A program made the position numbers and the translations under genes. Shown here piece after piece: positions 14,944 through 22,830 of a stretch of DNA of 64,000 nt; the stretch's first letter is position 1; the number at the start of each line of letters is the position of its first letter. Under the pieces are notes generated by a model. It worked only from the letters and a program-made list of their open reading frames with translations. It ran no database searches and had not been told where the DNA came from. Source of the DNA: DSUN01 sp035527715 (lineage in GTDB: Bacteria; Planctomycetota; PUPC01; DSUN01); the NCBI GenBank assembly GCA_035527715.1, contig DATKZY010000175.1:1-64000 (forward strand), given 5' to 3'.

Positions 14944-16300
14944 GGTTGTGGGGGAGGCGGCTCGACTTGGCCGCGAGGGCCGCGGCCGCGCCGGCGGCCT
15001 CGCCCATCGCCACCGCGTTGCCCGTGACGCGATAGCTCGAATGGGCGATGAAGTCGCCGCTGATGCAGCGCCCCGCGAGCAACAATCCCTTCACGTCCTT
15101 CGCCACGAGCGCACGATACGGGATGTCGTAGGGCTTGGCCCGCACGCGCTCGCGCGCGATGCCCTTGTCCTTGCCCGGGTCGGTCGAGTGGACGTCCACC
15201 GGGAAGTTCACGCGGCACACGGCGTCGGCGTGGCGGGCGCCGGCGGCGAGGTCGGCGGCGGTGACCTGGTAGAGTCCCCGCACGCGCCGCCCCTCGCGCA
15301 CGCCGATGTGCTCGGGGGTGGCGACGATGCGCAGGTCCTTCCAGATGCCGCCGAGGGCGCGGAGGGCGTTGACGAGCTTGTGAACCTCGGCCCGGCCGCG
15401 AAGCGTGGCCTCGGTGACCTGGGCCGCATCGGTGCCGGCCACGCCGTACTCGTGGTTGGCCATCATGCAGAAGAGGCCGCCGCGAATGTAGAAGAGCGTG
15501 GGCTGCGCGTAGGAGGGCGAGACGCCCGCCCGCTCCATCTCGGCCTTGAGGCGGCCTTTGGGGTTGCGCTCGCCCTTCGGCTCGGCGAGGCCGCGCACGT
15601 ATTCGGCCACGCCGTCCGGCGCGATGCCCGTGACGAGGCAGATGAGGCTCATCGGCTGGGCCTGGCCCGTGCCCTCGCGGCCGTAGTCGAAGCCGCAGCC
15701 CGCGCGGGCCGCGAGGTCGCCGTCGCCCGTCGCGTCCACGAAGGCGTCGGCCGCCCAGGCTTGGCGGCCGCTCTTCGATTCGGTCACGGCCAGCGCGAGC
15801 CGCCGGTCGGGCGCGTGAGCCGCGACGACGCGGGTGTGAAGCTGCACCCGCACGCCGGCGGCGAGGCACAACTCGTCGAGCACGAGCTTCATCGTTTCGA
15901 CGTCGTAGCCCACGTCGCCGCCGTATCGGGCGACGGCGCCGCGTTTCTCCAGTTCGGCGATGATCTCTTTGATCACGCCTCTCTTATTGCCCGAATCGAG
16001 GATCCAGCTCAGCAGGCCGGCGGTCCACGTGCCGCCGAGACAGCCGTTGGACTCGAGCAGGCGGGTGGACGCCCCGCGCCGTGCGGCCGCGATGGCCGCG
16101 GCGACGCCGGCCGGCCCTCCGCCGGCGACCAGCACCTCGGCGTGCTCGACGATCGGGATGTCTCGGGCGGGTTCGCTATGGACAGCCATTGCCTTTTCCT
16201 CTCCGAATGCGGCCGGTCGCGCGCCGCCGGCCCCCAGCGCCGCGACCCCCGCCGCGGCGCCGACTCGCAGAAACGCCCTTCGACCAAGTGTTTCGCTCAT
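14906..16300 (-). CDS. Tat-exported FAD-dependent oxidoreductase
   Basis: A 464-residue flavoprotein of the FAD_oxidored (PF12831-like) type. It has a twin-arginine signal (GRRAFLRVGAAAGVAALG) and then the FAD-binding Rossmann motif VLVAGGGPAGVAAAIAAARRG (residues ~55-75). Next come the family's LLESNGCLGGTWTAG and the distal AFVDATGDGDLAARAG. The C-terminal GLLLAGRCISGDFIAHSSYR is also typical. Substrates of this family are mostly unknown. Its last ~12 codons are repeated downstream. The start overlaps the transposase stop (ATGA), and its upstream region abuts the left end of the mobile element. Confidence 0.82.
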   Translation of the reverse strand: MSETLGRRAFLRVGAAAGVAALGAGGARPAAFGEEKAMAVHSEPARDIPIVEHAEVLVAGGGPAGVAAAIAAARRGASTRLLESNGCLGGTWTAGLLSWILDSGNKRGVIKEIIAELEKRGAVARYGGDVGYDVETMKLVLDELCLAAGVRVQLHTRVVAAHAPDRRLALAVTESKSGRQAWAADAFVDATGDGDLAARAGCGFDYGREGTGQAQPMSLICLVTGIAPDGVAEYVRGLAEPKGERNPKGRLKAEMERAGVSPSYAQPTLFYIRGGLFCMMANHEYGVAGTDAAQVTEATLRGRAEVHKLVNALRALGGIWKDLRIVATPEHIGVREGRRVRGLYQVTAADLAAGARHADAVCRVNFPVDVHSTDPGKDKGIARERVRAKPYDIPYRALVAKDVKGLLLAGRCISGDFIAHSSYRVTGNAVAMGEAAGAAAALAAKSSRLPHNLPWPEVQKALDL

Positions 16301-17298
16301 CGCTCGGCTCCGCCTGGGGCCAGATCTTGATTAGTGATTAGTAGCCTGTCTGCGATCACCGCAAGCCTTGCGGCGAACGTGCGGTCGGCACTGGCCCGCT
16401 CCACGCGCCGACACGCGACCGTGACGCTGCTGAGGCTGCGATAACCCAGCGCCGCGGCAATCGCCTGCGATGGGGCGCCCGCCAGGTCCCGCCCGAGGTG
16501 GGCAGCGACGGCCCGCGGCAGTCCGTCGGCCCGACGTCCGGGCCGCCAGCGGGAGGCATCGCAACCGAACTCGGCCGCGACGGCGCGCACGACCCGCTCG
16601 ACGCTGGGGCGCGTCGTCAAGCGTTTGAGAGCGGGCATCTCGCTGTCGCGGGGGCGGCTGCGCAGCATCTCTCTGACCCTGGCCGCGAAGCCCTCGGACC
16701 CGAGCACGGCGCCTGCAACGGCCCGCGACAGCGGGCTGTCCAGCTTCCGACCCAAGCCGTCCTCTACGAAGACCAGGTACGCCCGGCGCGCGTCGGGACC
16801 GTCCCCGCCGAATTCATCGAGAACCTGCGAATACTCCACCCATGCGAGCCTCCGCGCGGGGCGGCAGTAACCGGCGTAGCTGCTCCATGGCCAGTCTTCG
16901 GGACGCGCCGCCAGCCCCGCTCGCACTGGGTTCAGGTGGACGTAGCGACTCAGCTCGAGCCAGTGCCCCTGCCCCTCGACGAGGATGGCCTTGAAGCGCC
17001 CCTGGAAGACGTGGCCCACCCGCTCGTGGCGGTCGTTGAAGTAGCCAGCATAGGTCCCATCGAGGTCGTGCATCCCCTGCGACAGGTTCGCCTCGGGCGT
17101 TTGGAGGAAGAGGTGGAAATGATTGTCCAGGAGAGCGAACGCGAAGACGCGCCAGTGGCACCGCGTTGCCGTGTCGGCCAGCAGGCGGAGCCACTTCCGC
17201 CGGTCGCGGTCGTCGCTCACGATGGCGCTGCGGGCGTTGCCGCGCGCGGTGACATGGTAGATGGCATCGGGGTATTCGATCCGCAAGGGTCTCGCCAT
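16297..17298 (-). CDS. REP-associated tyrosine (HUH/Y1) transposase
   Basis: A 333-residue Y1-transposase of the RAYT type. It starts MARPLRIEYPDAIYHVTARG. The HUH motif is LDNHFHLFLQTP (~58-69) and the candidate catalytic tyrosine lies in GTYAGYFNDRH or the following LSRYVHLNPVRAG block, a family hallmark. A C-terminal ~120 residues resemble a DnaA-like helix-turn-helix (ALGYRSLSSVTVACRRVE). Such enzymes nick single-stranded REP hairpins. The -10 box ends six bases before the ATG, so the mRNA may be leaderless. The last ~13 codons run through the left inverted repeat and the stop overlaps the FAD gene start. Confidence 0.88.
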   Translation of the reverse strand: MARPLRIEYPDAIYHVTARGNARSAIVSDDRDRRKWLRLLADTATRCHWRVFAFALLDNHFHLFLQTPEANLSQGMHDLDGTYAGYFNDRHERVGHVFQGRFKAILVEGQGHWLELSRYVHLNPVRAGLAARPEDWPWSSYAGYCRPARRLAWVEYSQVLDEFGGDGPDARRAYLVFVEDGLGRKLDSPLSRAVAGAVLGSEGFAARVREMLRSRPRDSEMPALKRLTTRPSVERVVRAVAAEFGCDASRWRPGRRADGLPRAVAAHLGRDLAGAPSQAIAAALGYRSLSSVTVACRRVERASADRTFAARLAVIADRLLITNQDLAPGGAER

Positions 17299-17365
17299 GC
17301 CATCAGCATAGCGGGGAGACGAGGCGGTGTCAACTCTCGCTAATCACTAATCAAGATCTGGCCCC
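16316..17365. mobile_element. REP-transposase element with perfect 26-bp terminal inverted repeats
   Basis: GGGGCCAGATCTTGATTAGT... (16316-16341) and its exact complement (17340-17365) are 26-bp perfect inverted repeats bounding 1050 bp. The only gene inside is the HUH transposase. Y1-type transposases normally act on subterminal hairpins and lack terminal inverted repeats, so the arrangement is unusual. No target-site duplication is obvious by eye. Confidence 0.75.
17305..17333 (-). promoter_or_regulatory. Promoter of the transposase, probably leaderless
   Basis: Minus strand TTGACA (17328-17333), 17 bp, TATGCT (17305-17310). The ATG begins seven bases after the -10 box, where transcription would start. 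It lies just inside the right inverted repeat. Confidence 0.65.
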
Positions 17366-17402
17366 ATCTGTCCCTCCGCATCACATCCTGCTCTTGGCCC
17401 TC

Positions 17403-17531
17403 ATGAATCCCTACGCGGGCGTGCAGGAACCGGCCATGAAGTGGATGCCGCTGGCGTTCGCCCTCCTGTGGGCTACGATTGGCGCCGTGCAGTGGACAAG
17501 ATATCGGGCGCGGGTCCGCTGCACTACTTGA
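17403..17531 (+). pseudogene. Orphan C-terminal gene fragment next to the mobile element
   Basis: A plus-strand frame reads HHILLLALMNPYAG... into one hydrophobic helix (MPLAFALLWATIGAVQW), a basic tail and a stop at 17529-17531. It overlaps the 3' end of the convergent GH116 gene by eight bases. It looks like the tail of a membrane protein whose front part is missing: the mobile element ends at 17365 and no matching upstream part lies beyond it. It could equally be a chance frame. Confidence 0.3.
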
Positions 17532-20500
17532 TCAGAGCTTCGAACGTCTGTCCTTCGCCAAGCATCAACTCCCCGGCGAGGGTGATAAGCAGCCGCCCGT
17601 CTTTCACAGAGCTGGATGCCTCCACTGGCTTGCCGGCGACGGTGACCGCGACGGTCGGGGTCTTGAGGCCCTCGCGCACGGCGAGGGCGAGGGTCTTGAG
17701 GCGGAGCTTGCCCCAGCGGACCTCGATGCGGTTGGCCTGGACGTTGCCCTGGCGCTTCTGGGTGAAGAGGCCCCAGCCCTCGGCGGCGGTGAAGGCGGCG
17801 CGGAAGTCATCGGGCGTCAGGCGCGGGGCGAAGCCGAGGTGGCCCTTCGGGCCGTGGTACTCGTAGCCGCACAAGGCGGTGTAGACGCCCCAACTGGCCA
17901 TCGCCCGCGCGTAGTGGTCGCCGCACTCGACCTCGTTGTAGGGGTTGTGCTTCGACGGATGATAGCGGTCCTGGATGCCGCGGCAGATGGCCAATGCCTC
18001 GGTGAGCAGCCCGTCCCACACCATGTTGCCGGCGGCCTGGTACTCGATGCCCGTCCAGATTTCGTCGCGGTAGAGCACGCTCTGCGGCCCGAGGTGGGGG
18101 CTCTTGGGCCAGGTGCAGGTGAAGAGGCCGGCCTCGCCGGGCCGGGCGAACCAGCGCTGCGGCGGGTGAGCCTTGTTCTGCGGGCCGACGTCGGGCGCCC
18201 AGCAGTACTTCCAGATGGCGTTGAGCGCCGATTTGACGCTTTTCTCGGGATAGATGTAGCCGAGGCCAAGCTGGTGCGCCCAGCCCTGGCCGAAAAGCTG
18301 GTCGGCCAGGCAGCCCTTGCCATACTGGTGCTTCGGGAACTTCGCGAGGTCCACGTCCTGGATGAAGTACTCGCCGTCCCAGAGTCGCTCGAGGGTGAGC
18401 TTGCTGCCGCTCTCGAAAATCTTGCGGCAGCGTGCGGCGAAGTCGGCGTCGCCCACGTCCTTGGCCATCTCCTCGCCGGCGCGGAGGGCGGCGAGGTAGA
18501 GCGAGCCGACGAAGGTGTTCGGCCCCTGGAAGTTGATGTCGTAGGTGTTGTGCTGCGAGTTCTCGATGAGGCCGTCGTCGTTGGCGTCCTGCTTGATCGA
18601 GAATTCGAGGGCCTGCTTGATGCGGGGCCAGGTGCGCTGGAGGAAGGCGTCGTCGGGCGACATCAGGTGCTCGCGGTAGGCCTTGAGGATGCCGCCGCAC
18701 TGGCCGTCGGCCGCGTAGGCGCGGTTCGAGCGGAAGCCGACGAGGCCCGTCTTTTCGTCGAAGGCGGCGCCGAAGTCCTGCATCTCGCGGATGATGCGCT
18801 CGATCTCGGGGAAGAGGCGGGCCGAGGCGTGGGCGTAGTTCCACACGTGGGTGCAGGTGCCCTCGCAGCAGCCGACGCCCTCCCAGGCCCAGAAGCGGCC
18901 GTTGCTCCACCACTGGCAGGTGTCGGTCGCCAGGTTGGAGACCGTGGAGTGGAGGCGGAAGAGGAGCCAGCGGGGCAGGGTGGAGTCGTCGTAGAAGGTC
19001 TTGTGCCACAGACGGGTGTGGTCGGCGAGGCGGGCCTGGTTGTCGAGGGCATAGCGGGCGACGTCCTGGGCGCTCTTGAAGCGCTCGGCGTATTCGCGGC
19101 CGCGCGGGTGGTTCGGGAAGTGCCAGGCGAGGGCGAAGACAAACGTCCGCTTCGCGGCGGGGGCCAGCTCGATGGCCTGCGTGGCGAGCGCGGCGCTGCG
19201 GCGCTGGGCGGCGGGATAGCTCGCGTCGGCCTCGGCGTGAAGGCCGGCCGTGTTGAGCGCGGGGACGAGTTTCCCGGCGGGAGCGCCGGCCTCGGCGAGG
19301 GCGAGGACCATCGAGCCGAAGTCGGCCATCTCCTCGACGGCGCCGGAGGGGCCTTGGCGCGGCTTGTCGGCCTGCTCGATCTGGTCAACGTTGATGTGGC
19401 CCCAGCCGCCCGACGCCTTGTCCACGATCTCGATCTGGGCTTCCTTGCCCTCGAACTCCTCGACGTTCCAGAAGTGCCAGTCGAGGCGCTCGTTGTCCTT
19501 CCCCACCGCGGTGCGAACGGCTTTGCCGCCGACGAGGAGGACGATGCAGGTCTCGCCCGCCTGGTTGCCGCCGCCGATGAGGAAGTTGATGAACTTCCGC
19601 TCGACCTTGAGCGGGGGCGAGGTGAGTGTGCCGTGCGGGCCGTCCTTGCCGAGATAGGTGTTGACGAGGCCCTTGCCGAGGAAGCCCTCGACGGACTGCT
19701 GCTCGGGCAGGGTGCCCTTGGCGGGGCCTTTGCCGAATGCCTCGCCCGTGGCCTTCCAGTCGGCATAGGTTTCGCCCTCGAAGTCGGCGAGGACAATCGT
19801 CTCGCGCGGCTTCTCGGCGCCCGGCGGCATCGGGGCCTTCTCGGCGGAGTGGACGGCCATCGTGCGGCCGCCCTCGGAGACGATGCGGCTGCGGCGGAGC
19901 GCGTGGACCGCTGCCGCCGAGTTGCACAGCACGGCGTTCTCAAGCCAGCCGACGACGCTCGCCTTCAGCGGCTTGGCCGACGCGTTCTCGACCGTGATGT
20001 GGAAGAGCGTGGCGGGCAGGGCCGAATCGCGCGCGTTGAGCGGGATGAAGGGCGAGAATGCCTCCATCTCGACCTTCACGGGGAAATCCTTGTCGGCGTA
20101 GCGGACGACCGCGATGGGATACTCGCCCACGAACTCCACACCTGGGAAATCCTGCTCGTTGAGCTTCTTCACGACGGACTTGCCGTCGGCCTCGATGGCC
20201 ACGGCGAAGCCCGATTCGACGGGTGACGCGGGGCGGTAGGTGCGGTAGCAGGTGTTGCCGTAGCCCGTGTTGATGTGCTTGTTGAAGATCCACCACTGGG
20301 CGAACGTGCCGTCGCCGCGCAGATAGAGCTGCCCTGCGGCGACGCCGCCGATGGGCATGCCGATCGTCACCAGATCCTTCCCGCTCCACACCTCGGGCTG
20401 GCCGCGTTGCGTCAGCGCGGCCACCCATTCCGGCGCCAGCTTCTTGTCCACCGGCACGAAGTGCTTGAACTCCTCGCCCGGCTCCGCGGCAAGGGCGCTG

Positions 20501-20553
20501 AGCGCGAAGCCGACGACGCTCAAGAACAGCAGTGTGCGATCCCGCAGTCTCAT
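17524..20553 (-). CDS. Glycoside hydrolase family 116-like enzyme, exported
   Basis: A 1009-residue protein with a signal peptide (TLLFLSVVGFALSALA). The N-terminal beta-sandwich (GMPIGGVAAGQLYLRGDG, as in GBA2-type GH116N) leads to a C-terminal alpha/alpha barrel (DUF608). Strong GH116 landmarks are ENSQHNTYDINFQGPN, GSLYLAALRAGEEMAK and EIWTGIEYQAAGNMVWDG, followed by NEVECGDHYARAMASWG. Family members cleave beta-glucosides, xylosides or glucosylceramide. A ~150-residue insertion between the domains (ETIVLADFEGETYADW...) looks like an added jellyroll, making it longer than usual. AAGGAG precedes the ATG at 20553. It probably degrades glycans in the periplasm or outside the cell. Confidence 0.82.
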   Translation of the reverse strand: MRLRDRTLLFLSVVGFALSALAAEPGEEFKHFVPVDKKLAPEWVAALTQRGQPEVWSGKDLVTIGMPIGGVAAGQLYLRGDGTFAQWWIFNKHINTGYGNTCYRTYRPASPVESGFAVAIEADGKSVVKKLNEQDFPGVEFVGEYPIAVVRYADKDFPVKVEMEAFSPFIPLNARDSALPATLFHITVENASAKPLKASVVGWLENAVLCNSAAAVHALRRSRIVSEGGRTMAVHSAEKAPMPPGAEKPRETIVLADFEGETYADWKATGEAFGKGPAKGTLPEQQSVEGFLGKGLVNTYLGKDGPHGTLTSPPLKVERKFINFLIGGGNQAGETCIVLLVGGKAVRTAVGKDNERLDWHFWNVEEFEGKEAQIEIVDKASGGWGHINVDQIEQADKPRQGPSGAVEEMADFGSMVLALAEAGAPAGKLVPALNTAGLHAEADASYPAAQRRSAALATQAIELAPAAKRTFVFALAWHFPNHPRGREYAERFKSAQDVARYALDNQARLADHTRLWHKTFYDDSTLPRWLLFRLHSTVSNLATDTCQWWSNGRFWAWEGVGCCEGTCTHVWNYAHASARLFPEIERIIREMQDFGAAFDEKTGLVGFRSNRAYAADGQCGGILKAYREHLMSPDDAFLQRTWPRIKQALEFSIKQDANDDGLIENSQHNTYDINFQGPNTFVGSLYLAALRAGEEMAKDVGDADFAARCRKIFESGSKLTLERLWDGEYFIQDVDLAKFPKHQYGKGCLADQLFGQGWAHQLGLGYIYPEKSVKSALNAIWKYCWAPDVGPQNKAHPPQRWFARPGEAGLFTCTWPKSPHLGPQSVLYRDEIWTGIEYQAAGNMVWDGLLTEALAICRGIQDRYHPSKHNPYNEVECGDHYARAMASWGVYTALCGYEYHGPKGHLGFAPRLTPDDFRAAFTAAEGWGLFTQKRQGNVQANRIEVRWGKLRLKTLALAVREGLKTPTVAVTVAGKPVEASSSVKDGRLLITLAGELMLGEGQTFEALIK

Positions 20554-20623
20554 TGCCTGCTCCTTCCACCGGCTTGGGTTCTCTTGCTTCTGCCCCCTAA
20601 CGTCTCGCCCTGATGAAGCACAC

Positions 20624-20857
20624 GCCCCCACTGGGCTTGTCCCAGTGGGGCGAAGGATTGGCCACTACCGCTCGCGCCTCACCCCCTGCACCCACCCTCC
20701 TCCCTCCGAGAGGGAGGGGGTAGGGGGAGGGTGCGCCCCCCATCGAAGTCCCACCCTCACCCTGCCCTCTCCCTGGAAGGGAGAGGGGGATGAGGAGTGA
20801 GGTCCTGCTCGCGTAGTTGCCAATCCTTTGCCCCACCGACGCGAGGTCGGTGGGGGC
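20624..20857. repeat. ~235-bp foldback element, copy 1
   Basis: Each end is a hairpin followed by a conserved stretch (GATTGGCCACTAC or GTAGTTGCCAATCC). The two ends are inverted, about 45 bp each. The hairpin stems differ in sequence between the ends but stay paired (CCACTGG/CCAGTGG versus CCACCGA/TCGGTGG). The centre holds C-rich hairpins (CCTCCCTCCGAGAGGGAGG, CTCTCCCTGGAAGGGAGAG). A second copy is at 31149-31387. Confidence 0.75.
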
Positions 20858-20892
20858 AGGAACTTCAGACGGCTGAAGTGTTATCTGTGCCC

Positions 20893-21843
20893 TCACTTCG
20901 TCGCGGCTCGTTGGAGGGCCTCGTAGACGGCTTGGACGATGGCCTGGGCCGTGACGGTGGCGCCGGTGACGGCGTCCACCTCGAGGCTCTGGCGCTCGAT
21001 GATCTGCCTGGGCACCGAGGTGGTGGCGCCCATGTCGATCTTCTCCTCGTGCTGGAGCTGGATGTCGGTGATCTTGCCGCCCTTGACGGCGACGGTGGCG
21101 TTGACCTCCTTGACGTAGCCGATGCCACTGCCGCGGTAGACGCCGTCCTTGAGCTTGGCGAGGTCCATGGCCTTGCGGTTCAGGAGGTCGAGCTTGGCCT
21201 GCGTCTTGGCGGCGTGGCGGTGGAGCAGGTGGCGGCCATAGGGCTGGTTGGACGTGGGGAAGAGGCGGATGGCCTCGTCGTAGTGCTCCCGGGCTTTCTC
21301 GGCATCGCCCAGGGCGGCGTAGACGTCGCCCAGCTTGTCGTTCACGGTGGCCTTGGCGTTGATCTGCCAGGGGGGATCGGGGAGGTGGTCGAGGGCATCC
21401 TTGAGGGTCTGGATGGCCCGGCTGTACTCGTCGAAGCGGGCGTAGAGGGAGGCGAGGGCGTTGTATTCGAAGGTGACGCCTTTGGGCTTCGGGGCGAGGC
21501 GTTCGGCGTAGACCTTGGCCGCCCAGGCATACTCGCCGCCGAGGAAGAGGTACATGGGATACTCGTGGCCGTCGGGCGAGCCGTTCTTCTGCACGACGTG
21601 GTAGATGTAAGTGAGCTTGATGGCCTCGCGACGCTTGCTCTCGGCGAGGAGCTTGCGGATGTGGAGGCGGGCGTCCTTCCAGGGTGTCTGGGTGTTGTAG
21701 TCGGACTTCACGTCGGCGAACCAGTCGGGCGGCACCTTGAGGGCCTTGAGCGCCTCGTCGAGCCTCGACTCCGCCCCGCGGCCCGCCGCGCCGAAGGCAA
21801 GCCCGAGCGCCATCGCCCAAGCGGCAAACCGTCTCGCCGGCAT
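20893..21843 (-). CDS. Exported TPR protein with an FMN-binding domain
   Basis: A 316-residue protein with a signal peptide (MALGLAFGAAGRG). A central helical TPR-like region (EYNALASLYARFDEYSRAI, KLGDVYAALGDAEKAREHY) spans ~100-220. The C-terminal FMN_bind domain (~230-315) reads DGVYRGSGIGYVKEV, then LEVDAVTGATVTAQAI. The DAVTGATVT motif is the site where such domains accept FMN, covalently in RnfG/NqrC. The role is probably in extracytoplasmic electron transfer or flavin handling; a partner is not visible. AAGGAG lies nine bases before the chosen ATG. It follows the D-aminopeptidase gene on the same strand. Confidence 0.75.
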   Translation of the reverse strand: MPARRFAAWAMALGLAFGAAGRGAESRLDEALKALKVPPDWFADVKSDYNTQTPWKDARLHIRKLLAESKRREAIKLTYIYHVVQKNGSPDGHEYPMYLFLGGEYAWAAKVYAERLAPKPKGVTFEYNALASLYARFDEYSRAIQTLKDALDHLPDPPWQINAKATVNDKLGDVYAALGDAEKAREHYDEAIRLFPTSNQPYGRHLLHRHAAKTQAKLDLLNRKAMDLAKLKDGVYRGSGIGYVKEVNATVAVKGGKITDIQLQHEEKIDMGATTSVPRQIIERQSLEVDAVTGATVTAQAIVQAVYEALQRAATK

Positions 21844-21876
21844 CGCGTCAACTCCTTGCAAGAGTGCTGCCTACTG

Positions 21877-22686
21877 TCAACCCCGCGCCCCAGCCAGGAA
21901 GTGGGCGGCGTCGAACCAGCCGTGGGCCTGGAGGAAGTCCGCCGCTCCGTCATGCGCCACCGTGCAGCCGTCCACCCGCCGCAGGCCGGGGAAGCCCGCG
22001 AGGGCGTCGGCGTGGGAGGGGCTGGTGAATGTGACCTCGACGCGGACGGGCGGGGGGACGACGAAGGGCTTGCACGCGGCGCGGCCCCGCAGCCCCGCGG
22101 CGGCCCCGGCGCGGATGGCCGCCCGAGCCGCCTCCAGGGGCAGCATCTCGGCGACGAAGCGGCCCAGGCCCTTCTTCACCGCCACCGTCTGCACGCCCGC
22201 GCCGAGCAGGTCGCGGGCCTCGCGGCACGCCGCCTCGTCGCCCGCCACGAGCACCACGGGCACGCCGAAGTGGCCGGCGATGGCCGCGTCGGTGCCCAGC
22301 TCGCCCACCTCGGCGCCGTTGAACCGCAGCGAGAAGACGCTCAGCGAGTAGGTGTGGCACATCACCGCGTTGAGCGTGCCCGCCTTGGCGTGGTAGCCGA
22401 CGAGCATCGCGGCATCGAACGAGCTGTCCAGCCCGGCCATGTGGTTCAGCGGCTTCGGCTCGCCCGAGACGAAGCGCGCCCGGGGGTCGAGCCGCTCCGG
22501 GATCAGGTTGCGCATGTTCCCGTGCGCCTCGCCCACGACCACCTCGTCGGCGCCGGCGTCGAAACAGCCGGCCGCCGCCGCGTTCGCGTCGTCCGTGATC
22601 AGCTCGCGTTCGCGCGGGCGGTCCGCCGCGTCCCACCGCGCGTAGCCCGACACGCCCTCGAGGTCTACCGTGATAAAGACCTTCAT
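21877..22686 (-). CDS. dppA: M55-family D-aminopeptidase (DppA-like)
   Basis: A 269-residue protein matching zinc D-aminopeptidase DppA. It starts MKVFITVDLEGVSGYARWD, giving the first metal ligands (Asp8, Glu10). GEAHGNMRN gives the conserved His, HMAGLDSSFDAAMLVGYHAK the next, and LGTDAAIAGHFGVPVVLVAGDEAA completes the core. DppA decamers release N-terminal D-alanine from peptides, as in peptidoglycan scavenging. The usual DSHG reads EAHG here, a mild deviation. It has no export signal. It lies 33 bases upstream of the FMN-binding protein gene on the same strand. Confidence 0.85.
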   Translation of the reverse strand: MKVFITVDLEGVSGYARWDAADRPRERELITDDANAAAAGCFDAGADEVVVGEAHGNMRNLIPERLDPRARFVSGEPKPLNHMAGLDSSFDAAMLVGYHAKAGTLNAVMCHTYSLSVFSLRFNGAEVGELGTDAAIAGHFGVPVVLVAGDEAACREARDLLGAGVQTVAVKKGLGRFVAEMLPLEAARAAIRAGAAAGLRGRAACKPFVVPPPVRVEVTFTSPSHADALAGFPGLRRVDGCTVAHDGAADFLQAHGWFDAAHFLAGARG

Positions 22687-22773
22687 GCCTTGCTCCTCTG
22701 CGCCACAGTGCAGCGCCGATTATGGCGATCCGCCGCCTCGCCGTCAACTGTGGGGGGCAACGCTCGCGAGGGT

Positions 22774-22802
22774 TTGACGAGGCCCGCGCGCGGTGCTAGA
22801 AT
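22774..22802 (+). promoter_or_regulatory. Promoter for the DUF4091 lipoprotein gene
   Basis: TTGACG (22774-22779), 17 bp, TAGAAT (22797-22802), 28 bases before the ATG at 22831. Confidence 0.7.
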
Positions 22803-22830
22803 GCGCCCGGACCCCGAGAGGAGACTCGAC

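Noticed and set aside
17479..20226. A 915-codon plus-strand open frame
   Set aside because: It is antisense to the GH116 gene, whose motifs are clear. High GC makes long opposite-strand frames by chance. The same reasoning removes long antisense frames over the intron reverse transcriptase, the double-cubane reductase and the DUF6785 and GH38-like genes.
20797..22830. A much longer N terminus for the DUF4091 lipoprotein
   Set aside because: The frame continues upstream only as antisense to two real genes. Promoter, ribosome site and lipobox all point to 22831.
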